In this document: one piece after another, positions 1 through 8,306 of the stretch
How positions within the stretch are numbered: the stretch's first letter is position 1
How the letters are laid out: each line of letters starts with the position of its first letter
DNA from: Candidatus Coprocola pullicola
Lineage (GTDB): Bacteria; Bacillota; Clostridia; Lachnospirales; Anaerotignaceae
Assembly: GCA_018715395.1 (NCBI GenBank)
Contig: DVLQ01000149.1
Coordinates: forward strand, 1-34,115
DNA: 34,115 nucleotides
Direction: 5' to 3'
The notes under the pieces: generated by a model
What the model was told of the DNA's origin: nothing
The model's database searches: none
Seen by the model: the letters and a program-made list of their open reading frames with translations, nothing else
Position numbers and translations under genes: made by a program

Positions 1-47
1 TTTCTTTTTGTAAAAAAGACCTTCCTAAAACATAAAGGAGTTTTTTT

Positions 48-1394
48 ATGACACAAACTAATAAAATGGGAGAAAAACCTATTCTGCCTCTTTTGCTGTC
101 TATGTCTTTTCCTCCTATGCTGTCTATGCTGATACAATCTCTCTACAACATTGTGGACAGCTATTTTGTGGCACAGATTAGTGTAGAAGCATTAACAGCC
201 GTTTCATTGGCCTTTCCTTTACAAAATCTTATATTAGCCGCCGCTCTTGGCACCGGTATAGGAGCCAATTCCTACATTTCTCGTATGCTGGGAGAAAAGC
301 AGTTTCATAAAGCAAACTTAGCTGCAAGCCACGCTATTGTATTAGCCTTTTTTTGTTATATTCTTTTTGTACTGCTGGGTTTGGTAGCAATCAAGCCCTT
401 TTTTTATCTTTTTACAAAAGAAGACGTTATCATACAATTAGGTTGTCAATATACCAATATCATTGTATTTTTTTCCTTTGGGACATTAATACATATTGCT
501 ATCGAAAAAATATTACAGGCAACAGGAAAAATGATATTTCCTATGATACTGCAAACAATTGGCGCTCTCATCAACATCATACTGGACCCTATATTGATAT
601 TTGGTCTTTTTGGGCTGCCGGCTCTAGGCGTCAGAGGCGCTGCCATAGCAACCATTATAGGGCAGATTTCTTCTATGACTTTGGCTCTTTTGATTATGTT
701 AGTAAAAAAGCATGATGTAAAACTGATTATCAAAAATTTTTCATTAGATATTTCTATCATCAAACAAATTTATGTTGTAGGATTGCCTTCTTTTTTGATG
801 AATGCCCTTGGCTCTATATTAGTTATGGGATTAAATACTATACTAGCCGGATTTTCTAATATTGCAGTATCTGTATTTGGCATTTATTATAAATTACAGA
901 CATTTGTGTATATGCCCGTTAGCGGTCTGATACAAGGCGTCATGCCTATTATGGGCTATAACTATGGGGCTGAAAACAGTGTTCGTTTAAAAACAGTATT
1001 AAAAGACGCTCTTTTGATTACATTTGGCATAATGGTCTTTGGAACTGTATTATTCTGGACTTGTGCAGAACCTCTTTTATTATTTTTTAAAGCAGAAAAC
1101 AATATGCTTTCTATTGGCGTACCGGCTTTACGTATCATCAGCATAGGCTTTTTACCCGCGACAGTAGGCTTTCAGCTTGCTACATTGTTTCAGGCTATGG
1201 GAAGGGGATTTTATAGCCTAATCATATTTTTACTTCGTCAGCTTGTCATTACACTGCCTTTAGCATTTTTGCTAGCTCCTTTTTTGGGATTAACGGGCGT
1301 TTGGATATCTTTTCCTATTGCAGAAGCATTTGCGGCTATCGTATCTTTTTTTCTTTACAGAAATGTCAAAAATAAAGAAATATTACTACAATAA
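48..1394 (+). CDS. MATE family efflux transporter (first copy)
   Basis: A 448-residue, very hydrophobic protein with about twelve predicted membrane segments, the usual length of MATE (multidrug and toxic compound extrusion) transporters. Members of this family export cationic or amphipathic compounds across the cytoplasmic membrane using Na+ or H+ gradients. The N-terminal region (PILPLLLSMSFPPMLSMLIQ, then an Asn/Asp-containing helix with YNIVDSYFV) and the later GIGANSYISR stretch fit the family. The ATG at 48 has an AAAGGAG ribosome binding site at 34-40. The promoter lies outside the window. The last 98 codons are repeated immediately downstream (1409-1706). A second, unrelated MATE gene is at 11235-12578. 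The substrate cannot be predicted from sequence. Confidence 0.93.
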   Translation: MTQTNKMGEKPILPLLLSMSFPPMLSMLIQSLYNIVDSYFVAQISVEALTAVSLAFPLQNLILAAALGTGIGANSYISRMLGEKQFHKANLAASHAIVLAFFCYILFVLLGLVAIKPFFYLFTKEDVIIQLGCQYTNIIVFFSFGTLIHIAIEKILQATGKMIFPMILQTIGALINIILDPILIFGLFGLPALGVRGAAIATIIGQISSMTLALLIMLVKKHDVKLIIKNFSLDISIIKQIYVVGLPSFLMNALGSILVMGLNTILAGFSNIAVSVFGIYYKLQTFVYMPVSGLIQGVMPIMGYNYGAENSVRLKTVLKDALLITFGIMVFGTVLFWTCAEPLLLFFKAENNMLSIGVPALRIISIGFLPATVGFQLATLFQAMGRGFYSLIIFLLRQLVITLPLAFLLAPFLGLTGVWISFPIAEAFAAIVSFFLYRNVKNKEILLQ

Positions 1395-1706
1395 AAAATT
1401 TTCAATGTAAACAATATATTTTCTATTAGCGTGCCTGCTTTACGTATCATCAGCATAGGATTTTTACTGGCGACAGTGGGCTTTCAGCTTGCTACATTGT
1501 TTCAGGCTATGGGAAGGGGATTTTATAGCCTAATCATATTTTTACTTCGTCAGCTTGTCATTACACTGCCTTTAGCATTTTTGCTGGCTCCTTTTTTGGG
1601 ATTAACGGGCGTTTGGATATCTTTTCCTATTGCAGAAGTATTTGCGGCTATCGTATCTTTTTTTATTTATAGAAATGTTAAAAATAAAGAAATATTATTT
1701 TTTTGA
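1097..1706 (+). repeat. Direct repeat pair, about 298 bp per unit
   Basis: The units are 1097-1394 (inside the intact MATE gene) and 1409-1706, separated by 14 bases. Similarity begins at about the AAACAATAT motif in both copies and ends at the respective stop codons. The copies are nearly identical in the middle and more diverged at both ends, which fits either a duplication followed by decay or partial homogenisation by gene conversion. Confidence 0.9.
1409..1706 (+). pseudogene. Tandem duplicate of the MATE gene 3' end
   Basis: This segment repeats the 3' end of the preceding MATE gene at an offset of 312 bases: 1097-1394 matches 1409-1706. The stretch around 1171-1270 of copy 1 is identical in copy 2, and elsewhere there are scattered differences. 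The reading frame is open from a GTG at 1431 to a TGA at 1704-1706. It gives a 91-residue peptide that differs from the MATE C-terminus at only a few positions (for example Pro to Leu, Ala to Val, Leu to Ile, and the last residues). There is no ribosome binding site before the GTG, and the fragment would contain only the last two or three membrane helices. I read it as a non-functional partial duplication. Confidence 0.85.
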
Positions 1707-1817
1707 AAAAAACAAAATACTTTTCTTTCTAAAATCTATTTTGCTATTAAAACAACAAACATCTATGCTATTTTAAAACAAAAAAACGAAATATTATATT
1801 CATTTTATTACTGTTTT

Positions 1818-1847
1818 AAAAGGATTGGAAAATTCCAATCCTTTTTT
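1818..1847. terminator. Bidirectional terminator between MATE and spoIVB
   Basis: Inverted repeat AAAAGGATTGGAA / TTCCAATCCTTTT with a two-base loop. It has a run of six T on the plus strand and four T on the minus strand. It lies between two converging genes and can serve both. Confidence 0.8.
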
Positions 1848-1848
1848 A

Positions 1849-3138
1849 TTATGCAGACGCCTGCTCCTGTTTTAACATATTTTCTATAAAAATACCATAT
1901 CCCTTTGTAGGGTCTTGCACAAATACATGCGTAACAGCGCCCACTATTTTGCCATTTTGCAGTATTGGAGAGCCGGACATTCCCTGTACAATGCCTCCTG
2001 TTTTAGAAAGCAGTTCTTGGTCTGTAATACGAATGACCATTCCTTTGCTCTCATTTTTGCTGTATCGATTGATACTTTCTATTTCCACATCATATTCTTT
2101 TACTTCTTCTCCTTCAATATTGGACAATATGGTAGCTTTTCCTTCTTGTATCTCTTGCTGTAATGCAATGGGAAGTCTTTTTCCTGTAAAATAGCTTTCT
2201 TTTCCTTTTTCTACTTTTCCATAAATCCCTAGTTCTGTGTTTGAAGCAATGCTTCCCAGCACCAAATCTCTTCCTACATTTCCTGTCAATGCGCCGGGGT
2301 TTCCTTTTTCTCCCTTTTTGATATCAATAATAGAGGATTGTGTAATTTGTCCATTTTTAATTTGCATCAATTCTTGTGTATCCACATCATACACTCCATG
2401 TCCCAATGCCCCAAATCCGTTTGTACTGGGATTAAAAAATGTAATGGTTCCAATGCCTTGTGTAGAATCTCTTACCCACACGCCAATTTTACAGCTATTA
2501 TCTTCTTGGCTAAATACCGGCGTAATCTCCACTGTTTGTTGTATGCCATTTCTGTCTACCAAAAATGACATTGGCTTTGTACCGTTTTCTTCTACTGCTT
2601 TCATCAAATCTTCTTTATTTTTTAAACTTTTTCCTCCGGCCTGCAATATCATATCTCCTGATTGAAGAATACCCTTTGCCGGTTCATAAATCTTATTTTT
2701 TTCTCCATTGACATATCCTGTTCCCAACACCATAATTCCTCTTGTATCCATAGAAACGCCAACCGTCATACCACCGGCTATCACCTCCGTTTGCGGTATT
2801 ACAGTTGCGTCTACTGTTTTTACAGGCAACACACCTAATAAAGACACTGCTACTTTTGCTGTTCCCTCTTTTTCTGATTTTACAGTAAATGGTTTTGCCA
2901 AATCAAAATGAATGTTTTCCGAAACAGGTTCATGATTAACATTTAAAACGCCTATGTTTTCTTCTGTTATTTCTGCCTGTAAAGGCAAATTCCATTGAAA
3001 TGATGTTTCTTTGCCTTCCATAATATGAATTTCATCAGGAAGGGAATATGCAAGGCTGCACCATGCCACAGCTAAAACCAACAGACAGGTTAGTGGCAAT
3101 AGTTTACACCAAGTATTCTTTTTTTCTTTTTTTGACAT
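1849..3138 (-). CDS. spoIVB: SpoIVB serine peptidase, sporulation sigma-K checkpoint
   Basis: SpoIVB is an S55-family serine peptidase made in the forespore under sigma-G. It crosses into the intermembrane space and cleaves SpoIVFA, triggering pro-sigma-K processing in the mother cell. The protein has a positively charged N-terminus and one membrane segment (about residues 12-32), a PDZ domain (about 120-205, including GYVNGEKNKIYEPAKGILQ), and the S55 peptidase domain with the GHGVYD motif (catalytic His about 247) and GMSGSP (catalytic Ser about 388). The ATG at 3138 is preferred: AGGAG lies eight bases upstream, whereas the GTG three codons earlier overlaps that AGGAG. The resulting length is 429 residues, normal for the family. 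In many Firmicutes spo0A follows spoIVB; here it does not, since a converging MATE gene follows instead. Confidence 0.95.
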   Translation of the reverse strand: MSKKEKKNTWCKLLPLTCLLVLAVAWCSLAYSLPDEIHIMEGKETSFQWNLPLQAEITEENIGVLNVNHEPVSENIHFDLAKPFTVKSEKEGTAKVAVSLLGVLPVKTVDATVIPQTEVIAGGMTVGVSMDTRGIMVLGTGYVNGEKNKIYEPAKGILQSGDMILQAGGKSLKNKEDLMKAVEENGTKPMSFLVDRNGIQQTVEITPVFSQEDNSCKIGVWVRDSTQGIGTITFFNPSTNGFGALGHGVYDVDTQELMQIKNGQITQSSIIDIKKGEKGNPGALTGNVGRDLVLGSIASNTELGIYGKVEKGKESYFTGKRLPIALQQEIQEGKATILSNIEGEEVKEYDVEIESINRYSKNESKGMVIRITDQELLSKTGGIVQGMSGSPILQNGKIVGAVTHVFVQDPTKGYGIFIENMLKQEQASA

Positions 3139-3450
3139 TTTGTTCACTCCTGACTGTAAAAATGTATAAAAATTTCTAATATTGTCATACTACTATTAAT
3201 CTTTTTTATAGCTTGTATTTTGTGGATTTTGTTTCCAAATAATACAATAAAATAAATTTGCTTTTTTATAATTGTTGTTTATAGGTTTATTTTAGTATGC
3301 AAAAATATTTTTGTGCTTATCTTCCACCATTTATCGCTATAAAAAATATCTTACATAGATTAAAGTAACCGAATCAAAAATAACTTATACAGCCAATACT
3401 TATCAAAAGCAAAAGAATCCTTTTACAAAAACAAAAGAATTTTATGGAAC
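3139..3450. other. Intergenic region upstream of spoIVB
   Basis: About 310 AT-rich bases between the spoIVB start and the pspC terminator. The spoIVB promoter must lie here, but I cannot place a convincing sigma-G or sigma-A site. No RNA gene or ORF with a ribosome binding site is visible. Confidence 0.5.
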
Positions 3451-3482
3451 AAAAAAAGAGCTGTATTTTATACAACTCTTCT
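3451..3482 (-). terminator. Intrinsic terminator of the radC-pspC operon
   Basis: In the minus-strand transcript AAGAGTTGTA pairs with TACAGCTCTT (10 bp with one G-U pair) around a TAAAA loop, followed directly by seven T. It lies about 70 bases after the pspC stop codon. Confidence 0.85.
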
Positions 3483-3550
3483 TAAAAATTTTTTATTCAA
3501 TTTTTGTAAAAATTATTTTAAATATTGATTCTGCAATTCTGACAACTGCC

Positions 3551-3772
3551 TCACTTTTCTTTATACTCTGCCTCAATACAGCCATCGTCTATTGGAATGA
3601 TACAAGCACAAATAATATACAATAACACTCCTGAAAAAATTGCTGTCATAAAGGAGCCAACAATCCATAAAATTCTTATAATGGTTACATCAATGTCAAA
3701 ATATTCGGCTAATCCGCCACAAACACCGGCTAATTTTACATCTGTTTTGGAACGATATAATTTTCTTTTCAT
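3551..3772 (-). CDS. PspC-domain membrane protein
   Basis: A 73-residue protein that is a single PspC domain: a basic N-terminus (KRKLYRSKTDVKLAGVCGG), the typical LAEYFDIDVTIIRILW stretch, and one or two membrane segments (about residues 31-60), ending in an acidic tail. PspC proteins are small membrane proteins that in proteobacteria sense envelope stress; in Firmicutes the stand-alone forms are poorly characterised. The ATG at 3772 is preferred because AGGAGG (3781-3786) is spaced eight bases from it; a TTG two codons upstream would be only two bases from the Shine-Dalgarno. It starts 17 bases after radC and is the last gene before a strong terminator. Confidence 0.9.
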   Translation of the reverse strand: MKRKLYRSKTDVKLAGVCGGLAEYFDIDVTIIRILWIVGSFMTAIFSGVLLYIICACIIPIDDGCIEAEYKEK

Positions 3773-3789
3773 TTTCAAAACCTCCTAGT

Positions 3790-4515
3790 TTACTTTTTTT
3801 CTAATACGCCATTTTTTAAAAAACCATTTTGTACAAAGCTAAAATATTGATGATTGGCTGTAATAATATGGTCTGCTACAAATATATGCACAATCTCCAA
3901 GGCTTCCAAAAGCTTACTTGTTAATTGTATATCTGATGCAGAAGGTCTTAAACCACCGCCTGGGTGGTTATGTACTAATATAACAGAAGAAGCTTGGCAA
4001 AGTACAGCTTCTCTTACAACATCTCCTACTTCTACTTGTGCTTTTGTTTGAGAACCCTTTGAAATTTTTACAGGGCGTATTAAATGATTTCCCGAATCCA
4101 AACAAAATATGTAAAAGTTTTCTACATTTTCATACAAAAGTAGATCCACAGCATATTCTCCACTGGTTTCAGGAGAATTCATAAGTACTCTGCCCTCCAG
4201 CTTTTCTTTTTGACATCTTTTGCTTATTGCACCCAATGCTTTTAAAAACACAGCCGTATTCATAGAAACATTACACTTTTCTACAATCTCTCTTGGGTCG
4301 CTATTGAATAATATTGTAAAAGAACCGTCAAACATATCCAGCAATCTATGGGCAATAGGGTTTGTATCTTGCATGGGAATTGCGCCAAACAAAAGTAATT
4401 CCAACAGCTCATGTTTTTCAAAACCATCAGCGCCTTCTTCTAAAAAACGTTTTCTCACTCTGTCTCTATGACCTGCATGAGGATTTGTTTTTGTTTTTTT
4501 ATTGGAAGCATTCAT
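3790..4515 (-). CDS. radC: RadC family JAB/MPN-domain protein
   Basis: A 241-residue protein of the RadC (UPF0758) family. The N-terminal half has helix-hairpin-helix-like sequence (GHRDRVRKRFLEEGADGFEK, HELLELLLFG). The C-terminal half is a JAB/MPN metallo-domain with the zinc-binding motif HNHPGG...PSASD (His182, His184, Asp195). Despite the name, a direct role in DNA repair is doubtful, and the biochemical activity is unknown. Its ATG overlaps the stop of the preceding DUF402 gene (ATGA), so translation is probably coupled; the upstream GGGGCTGG is a weak ribosome binding site. It belongs to the operon methyltransferase-DUF402-radC-pspC. Confidence 0.93.
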   Translation of the reverse strand: MNASNKKTKTNPHAGHRDRVRKRFLEEGADGFEKHELLELLLFGAIPMQDTNPIAHRLLDMFDGSFTILFNSDPREIVEKCNVSMNTAVFLKALGAISKRCQKEKLEGRVLMNSPETSGEYAVDLLLYENVENFYIFCLDSGNHLIRPVKISKGSQTKAQVEVGDVVREAVLCQASSVILVHNHPGGGLRPSASDIQLTSKLLEALEIVHIFVADHIITANHQYFSFVQNGFLKNGVLEKK

Positions 4516-5000
4516 TTTGCCAGCCCCATTTCAAAATATGGTTGTACTTTTTGTTTCAAATCATTGGCATAAATCATACAAAGCAAATTGTCTAATCTAT
4601 AAAGAGCTTTTTTTGCTAATTCCAAAGAGAGCAGTCCCCTTTCTAATGCTTGTGCAATCTCTGCTAAATCCACTACTTTTACAAAACCATTTTCATAAAT
4701 TAAAACATCAGCCAATAAGTCTGTAAAAATATAGGTATCCATTTCTTTTAAAAACTCTGTTTCTATAATATCACAATAATCATAAACCATTTTATACTCT
4801 TTATCAAAAAAACGACTTACTTTATAACCTTCTTTTAAAAAATAACAGGAAATTCCCCTTTCAAAATCATGTCTTGGCTTTAACACATTCCATTTTGTCA
4901 CAAGCATTTCTTCATTACAAAACAGTATTTTATCATCTTTTAATAAAACCGTTTCCAAAGGAATCAGCCTTTTTCGATATAATTTCAAATTTCTTTCCAT
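4512..5000 (-). CDS. DUF402 family protein
   Basis: A 162-residue protein matching the DUF402 fold. Key features are the central YDYCDIIETEF stretch, the acidic run YIFTDLLADVLIYENGFVKV, then DLAEIAQALERGLLS and a C-terminal helical part. Characterised DUF402 proteins include nucleoside tri/diphosphatases and RNA-binding FAU-1-like proteins, and the conserved acidic residues bind divalent metal. The function here is not established. The ribosome binding site is strong (AAAGGAGGG, six bases before ATG). It follows the methyltransferase gene by 18 bases and overlaps radC by four bases. Confidence 0.8.
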   Translation of the reverse strand: MERNLKLYRKRLIPLETVLLKDDKILFCNEEMLVTKWNVLKPRHDFERGISCYFLKEGYKVSRFFDKEYKMVYDYCDIIETEFLKEMDTYIFTDLLADVLIYENGFVKVVDLAEIAQALERGLLSLELAKKALYRLDNLLCMIYANDLKQKVQPYFEMGLAK

Positions 5001-5018
5001 ATACTTCCCTCCTTTTTA

Positions 5019-6728
5019 TTATGTTTCTTTTTCAGCAAAATATTTTTTAATATATTCTTTTTCTTTTTGTTCCAAGCCAAATATGTCATATACCATTTCA
5101 TCTATGATTTGTTTTTGTTGGTTTTTTCCTTTCAAAATATCTTCTGCTATTTCTGTAATCCATTTATTTTCTTGTTCTGAAATAGCCGGAAACGGTAATT
5201 GTAATAAATTTCCTTTTAATATTTTGACTTCTCCAAACAAACACATATATAAAAATTGATATAATGGTGTATTTAAAAATGCCATCACTGTTTTTATAGA
5301 CATATTCGGTATAGAAGGGATTAAAATATTTGCGCTGTTTAAAAATAAACTGCCCGTATTATCATATGCAAATACTAATTTCTTTGATATAAACTTATAT
5401 ACCAGCTTTTCTTTGGCTCTATAGTATTCTTCTTTTGCCGTTTGTTGCAATGCTTGTCTTTGATAAAAAATATAATGCCTTGCCGGCTCTAAAAAATATG
5501 GTTTGATTTCTTTTCCTGTATATATTTTTTCCATTCCCTTTTTTGGGTTTGTATATAATTTTTCTTTATTATTTCCTGTTACAATACCCAATGCCCATTT
5601 GCTGTGAGAAAGAGTATATGCTCCTTTTTTCTGTATCTTTTTTAATAAATCAGATTCTTGAGGCGTATAAAAGTGAAATATTATGTTTTTTGTTTTATAA
5701 AATTCTTTTGGAGCAATTTCCACTTTTTTTTCTTCCTTTTTTATAGAAATACAATTTTGAGATTTTGTTTTTTCCAGTAAAACACTTACAAATTTTGTTG
5801 TTACACCTGAAAACATATCGTTGTAATATTCAATCTTTTTCAAGTTTCCATGACAAAGTAAAAATTCTCGCAATTTTCTGTGTGCCTTTACATTCATCAC
5901 TGCTTCCGGCAGTAAAAAATGGAGTATACCATTTTCTTTTAATTGTTCATAAGCCTTTATCAAAAAACAGGAAAAAGTTTCTTTCATAGCAAAAATCTCT
6001 TTTTCTTTTAAAGCGCCCCATGGAGGATTGGTTACAATAAAGTCAAATTGCCTTGGTAAAGCACTTATCTCTTTTTTCAAATAATCTTCCAGATAAATCT
6101 GCGGCTGAAAAATTTCATTTGGAAATTTCAACACCAAATTACACTTTGCAATAAACACTGCCAAAGGGTCTTTATCAATACCAAAAAGCTGATAACATTG
6201 TGCTTTTTTGACTGCTAGCAAAAAAGCTCCGCTTCCACAACAAGGATCTAAAAAAGTTTGTCCCTTTTGCAAAGATATTTCTTTTAGCATTTTTTCTACC
6301 ACAGATAAAGGTGTATAATAGGCTCCCTTTTTATTTTTTTCCCCTTCTTTTTGCAAACATTGATAGATTAATCCCAACAAATCCTGCTCATTTGTGGGCA
6401 AAGGATATTCCACCAGTTGTTCTATCATTGTACAGCAATATTGTTTTAAAATAATTTTTACATGTTTTTTTTCTGCCAAGCAATGTCTTTTGAGTAAATT
6501 AATAGCAAGAGAATAAATCACTTCTTCTATAGTACAGTTTAATTGTGTGATTTTTTCTAAAAGAGCTATAATGTCATTTTTATTTTCTTTTTTTGAAAAA
6601 TATTCCAAAGGCATGATTCTTTTTTGAGATAACATTTTGTTGGCTCGAGAACATAATTTTTTATCACTTTCTGTAACGCCTAATTTTTCCCAATTCTTTT
6701 TTGTACTGCTGGAAATCAGCTCCTCCAT
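5019..6728 (-). CDS. Solitary N6-adenine DNA methyltransferase (Eco57I/TaqI type)
   Basis: A 569-residue gamma-class adenine methyltransferase. An N-terminal helical region (1-130) precedes the catalytic domain, with motif X GAYYTP (135-140), SAM-binding motif I DPCCGSG (161-167), the acidic motif GIDKDP (183-188) and catalytic motif IV NPPWG (234-238). A C-terminal TaqI_C-like target-recognition region follows (about 380-530: GIVTGNN, KIYTGKEIKPYF, LLQLPFP). It would transfer a methyl group from SAM to N6 of adenine in a specific DNA site. No restriction endonuclease gene is nearby and none of the Eco57I-type nuclease residues are seen, so it looks like an orphan enzyme. It has a good ribosome binding site (AGAGGAG) and heads an operon with DUF402, radC and pspC. 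The overall layout recalls C. difficile CamA (577 residues), but sequence resemblance is limited to motifs; orthology is not claimed. Confidence 0.87.
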   Translation of the reverse strand: MEELISSSTKKNWEKLGVTESDKKLCSRANKMLSQKRIMPLEYFSKKENKNDIIALLEKITQLNCTIEEVIYSLAINLLKRHCLAEKKHVKIILKQYCCTMIEQLVEYPLPTNEQDLLGLIYQCLQKEGEKNKKGAYYTPLSVVEKMLKEISLQKGQTFLDPCCGSGAFLLAVKKAQCYQLFGIDKDPLAVFIAKCNLVLKFPNEIFQPQIYLEDYLKKEISALPRQFDFIVTNPPWGALKEKEIFAMKETFSCFLIKAYEQLKENGILHFLLPEAVMNVKAHRKLREFLLCHGNLKKIEYYNDMFSGVTTKFVSVLLEKTKSQNCISIKKEEKKVEIAPKEFYKTKNIIFHFYTPQESDLLKKIQKKGAYTLSHSKWALGIVTGNNKEKLYTNPKKGMEKIYTGKEIKPYFLEPARHYIFYQRQALQQTAKEEYYRAKEKLVYKFISKKLVFAYDNTGSLFLNSANILIPSIPNMSIKTVMAFLNTPLYQFLYMCLFGEVKILKGNLLQLPFPAISEQENKWITEIAEDILKGKNQQKQIIDEMVYDIFGLEQKEKEYIKKYFAEKET

Positions 6729-6995
6729 TTACTTACTCCTCTTTATTTTTTTGATTTTGTTACTTTAAATATGAAATCAGAAACTACATTAATTTTTTAC
6801 AACCAAAAAGAGGGATTTTGGTCTTTAAAATACATATGACTTTTTAGAAATGCAAAACCCGATTCATACTCTACTTCATTTTATCAATCATAAACTATTT
6901 TTATAAACAAAGTACAATTTTAAAAATAACTTCCAAAAACTTTTTATATCTTTTTATTTCATACATACATTTTACAGATGAAATCAATTATACTT

Positions 6996-7676
6996 TTATG
7001 ACTGCAACAAATCGGGTCTTTTTTGTTTTGTTCTCAAAACAGATTGTTCTTTTCTCCATTTTGCAATATTTCCATGATGCCCTGAAAGAAGTACTTCCGG
7101 TACTTTTCTGCCCATAAATATAGGCGGTCTTGTATACTGGGGATATTCTAAAAGCCCCTCAGAAAAACTTTCTTCTTGAAAAGATATTTCCTTTCCAAGT
7201 ACGCCGGGCACAAGCCTTGCTATGGCGTCAATTATAGCCACAGCGGCAATTTCTCCTCCTGTCAAAACAAAATCGCCCAATGAAAGCTCCTCTACATGCA
7301 ATTCTTCCAATACTCTTTCGTCTACACCTTCATAATGACCGCAAAGAAATACAATATTTTTTTCTTTTGACAGTTGTTGTGCAATACTTTGTGTAAATCT
7401 TTTTCCTTGAGGAGATAAATAAATGATACGTCCTCTTTTTTCATTTGGTATGCTTTGATAAGCGTCATAAATAGGCTGAGGCTGCATAACCATGCCGGCT
7501 CCTCCCCCATAGGGATAATCATCAATGTGTCTTTGTTTATTTTTAGAAAAATCTCTTATATTGATAGCATTTATGGCAATATGCCCTTCTTTTTGTGCTC
7601 TTGCCAAAATGCTATAAGAAAACGCTTGTATAATCATTTCAGGAAATAATGTCAAAACAGTATATTGCTTCATCAT
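6996..7676 (-). CDS. trmD: tRNA (guanine37-N1)-methyltransferase TrmD
   Basis: TrmD methylates G37 of tRNAs reading CNN codons and prevents +1 frameshifting. The 226-residue protein carries the SPOUT trefoil-knot motifs: YGGGAGMVMQP, YLSPQG, CGHYEGVDERV and LGDFVLTGGE, and ends with the C-terminal substrate-binding domain (PQYTRPP, VLLSGHHGNIAKWR). The ATG at 7674-7676 overlaps the rimM stop codon (ATGA), so the two are probably coupled; a second ATG follows directly. In most Firmicutes rplS (L19) follows trmD; here 267 AT-rich bases without a gene (6729-6995) follow and then the DNA methyltransferase gene. Confidence 0.97.
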   Translation of the reverse strand: MMKQYTVLTLFPEMIIQAFSYSILARAQKEGHIAINAINIRDFSKNKQRHIDDYPYGGGAGMVMQPQPIYDAYQSIPNEKRGRIIYLSPQGKRFTQSIAQQLSKEKNIVFLCGHYEGVDERVLEELHVEELSLGDFVLTGGEIAAVAIIDAIARLVPGVLGKEISFQEESFSEGLLEYPQYTRPPIFMGRKVPEVLLSGHHGNIAKWRKEQSVLRTKQKRPDLLQS

Positions 7677-8179
7677 CTCAGCCCTTCCAATAATTTTACA
7701 ATCATTTTACCCTTAGAGATATCTATAGATAAGATACACTGTTTGATAGCCGGAATCAATAAATCTTTTTCTCCTTGTTTTCTAACAGCATAAACGTCAT
7801 TGGCTCCTGTTTGATAAATATCCGCCAATTCTCCCAATTCTTCGCCATCTTCTGTTACAACTTTTAAACCGTATAAATCTCTCATATAATATTCATTTTC
7901 TTCTAAAGGAAGTGCCTGTTGTTGAGGAATCCATATAGTAGCCCCTTTATAAAGCTCTGCTTGATTGATATTGTCTAATTCCTTTACTGTTACCAACACA
8001 AATTTTTTGTGATATGCAATTTTTTTTATATGAAAGATTTGTTGTTTTCCTTTGTTTTCTATGATAAATTCTTTAAGCAGTTCAAAACGGGATGGGTCAT
8101 CTGTTGTAGGAAATACTCTCAATGTTCCTTTAATACCATGCGTACCTGCCACTTTTCCAATTTCAAAACAATGTTCCAT
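7673..8179 (-). CDS. rimM: 16S rRNA processing protein RimM
   Basis: RimM binds ribosomal protein S19 and assists maturation of the 30S head domain. The 168-residue protein has the N-terminal RimM domain (IGKVAGTHGIKGTLRVFPTT) and a C-terminal PRC-barrel domain (YYMRDLYGLKVVTEDGEELG, NDVYAVR, LLIPAI). GAGGTG precedes the ATG with normal spacing. It overlaps trmD by four bases. A promoter-like sequence (8228-8256) lies between it and the terminator after khpA, so rimM-trmD is probably its own transcription unit. Confidence 0.96.
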   Translation of the reverse strand: MEHCFEIGKVAGTHGIKGTLRVFPTTDDPSRFELLKEFIIENKGKQQIFHIKKIAYHKKFVLVTVKELDNINQAELYKGATIWIPQQQALPLEENEYYMRDLYGLKVVTEDGEELGELADIYQTGANDVYAVRKQGEKDLLIPAIKQCILSIDISKGKMIVKLLEGLR

Positions 8180-8227
8180 ATTGCACCTCTTTTTATATTT
8201 CTATTCTTATACTACATCATACCTATA

Positions 8228-8256
8228 AATATAACATTTTAAAAGTATTTTGTAAA
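8228..8256 (-). promoter_or_regulatory. Candidate sigma-A promoter of rimM-trmD
   Basis: On the minus strand TTTACA (8251-8256) and TATATT (8228-8233) are separated by 17 bases, each five of six to consensus. They lie about 50 bases upstream of rimM and just after a terminator. Confidence 0.5.
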
Positions 8257-8271
8257 ATATAAACAGATACA

Positions 8272-8304
8272 AAATAAGCACAGGGAACTTCCCTGTGCTT
8301 ATTT
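8272..8304 (-). terminator. Terminator after khpA
   Basis: Perfect 15-bp inverted repeat (AAATAAGCACAGGGA and its complement) with a three-base loop, starting a few bases after the khpA stop codon. The T-rich tail on the minus strand is moderate (TTATTTTG). Confidence 0.75.
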
Positions 8305-8306
8305 GA

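Noticed and set aside
5019-6728. Complete restriction-modification system
   Set aside because: Only methyltransferase motifs are present and all neighbours are housekeeping genes; no nuclease motif seen.
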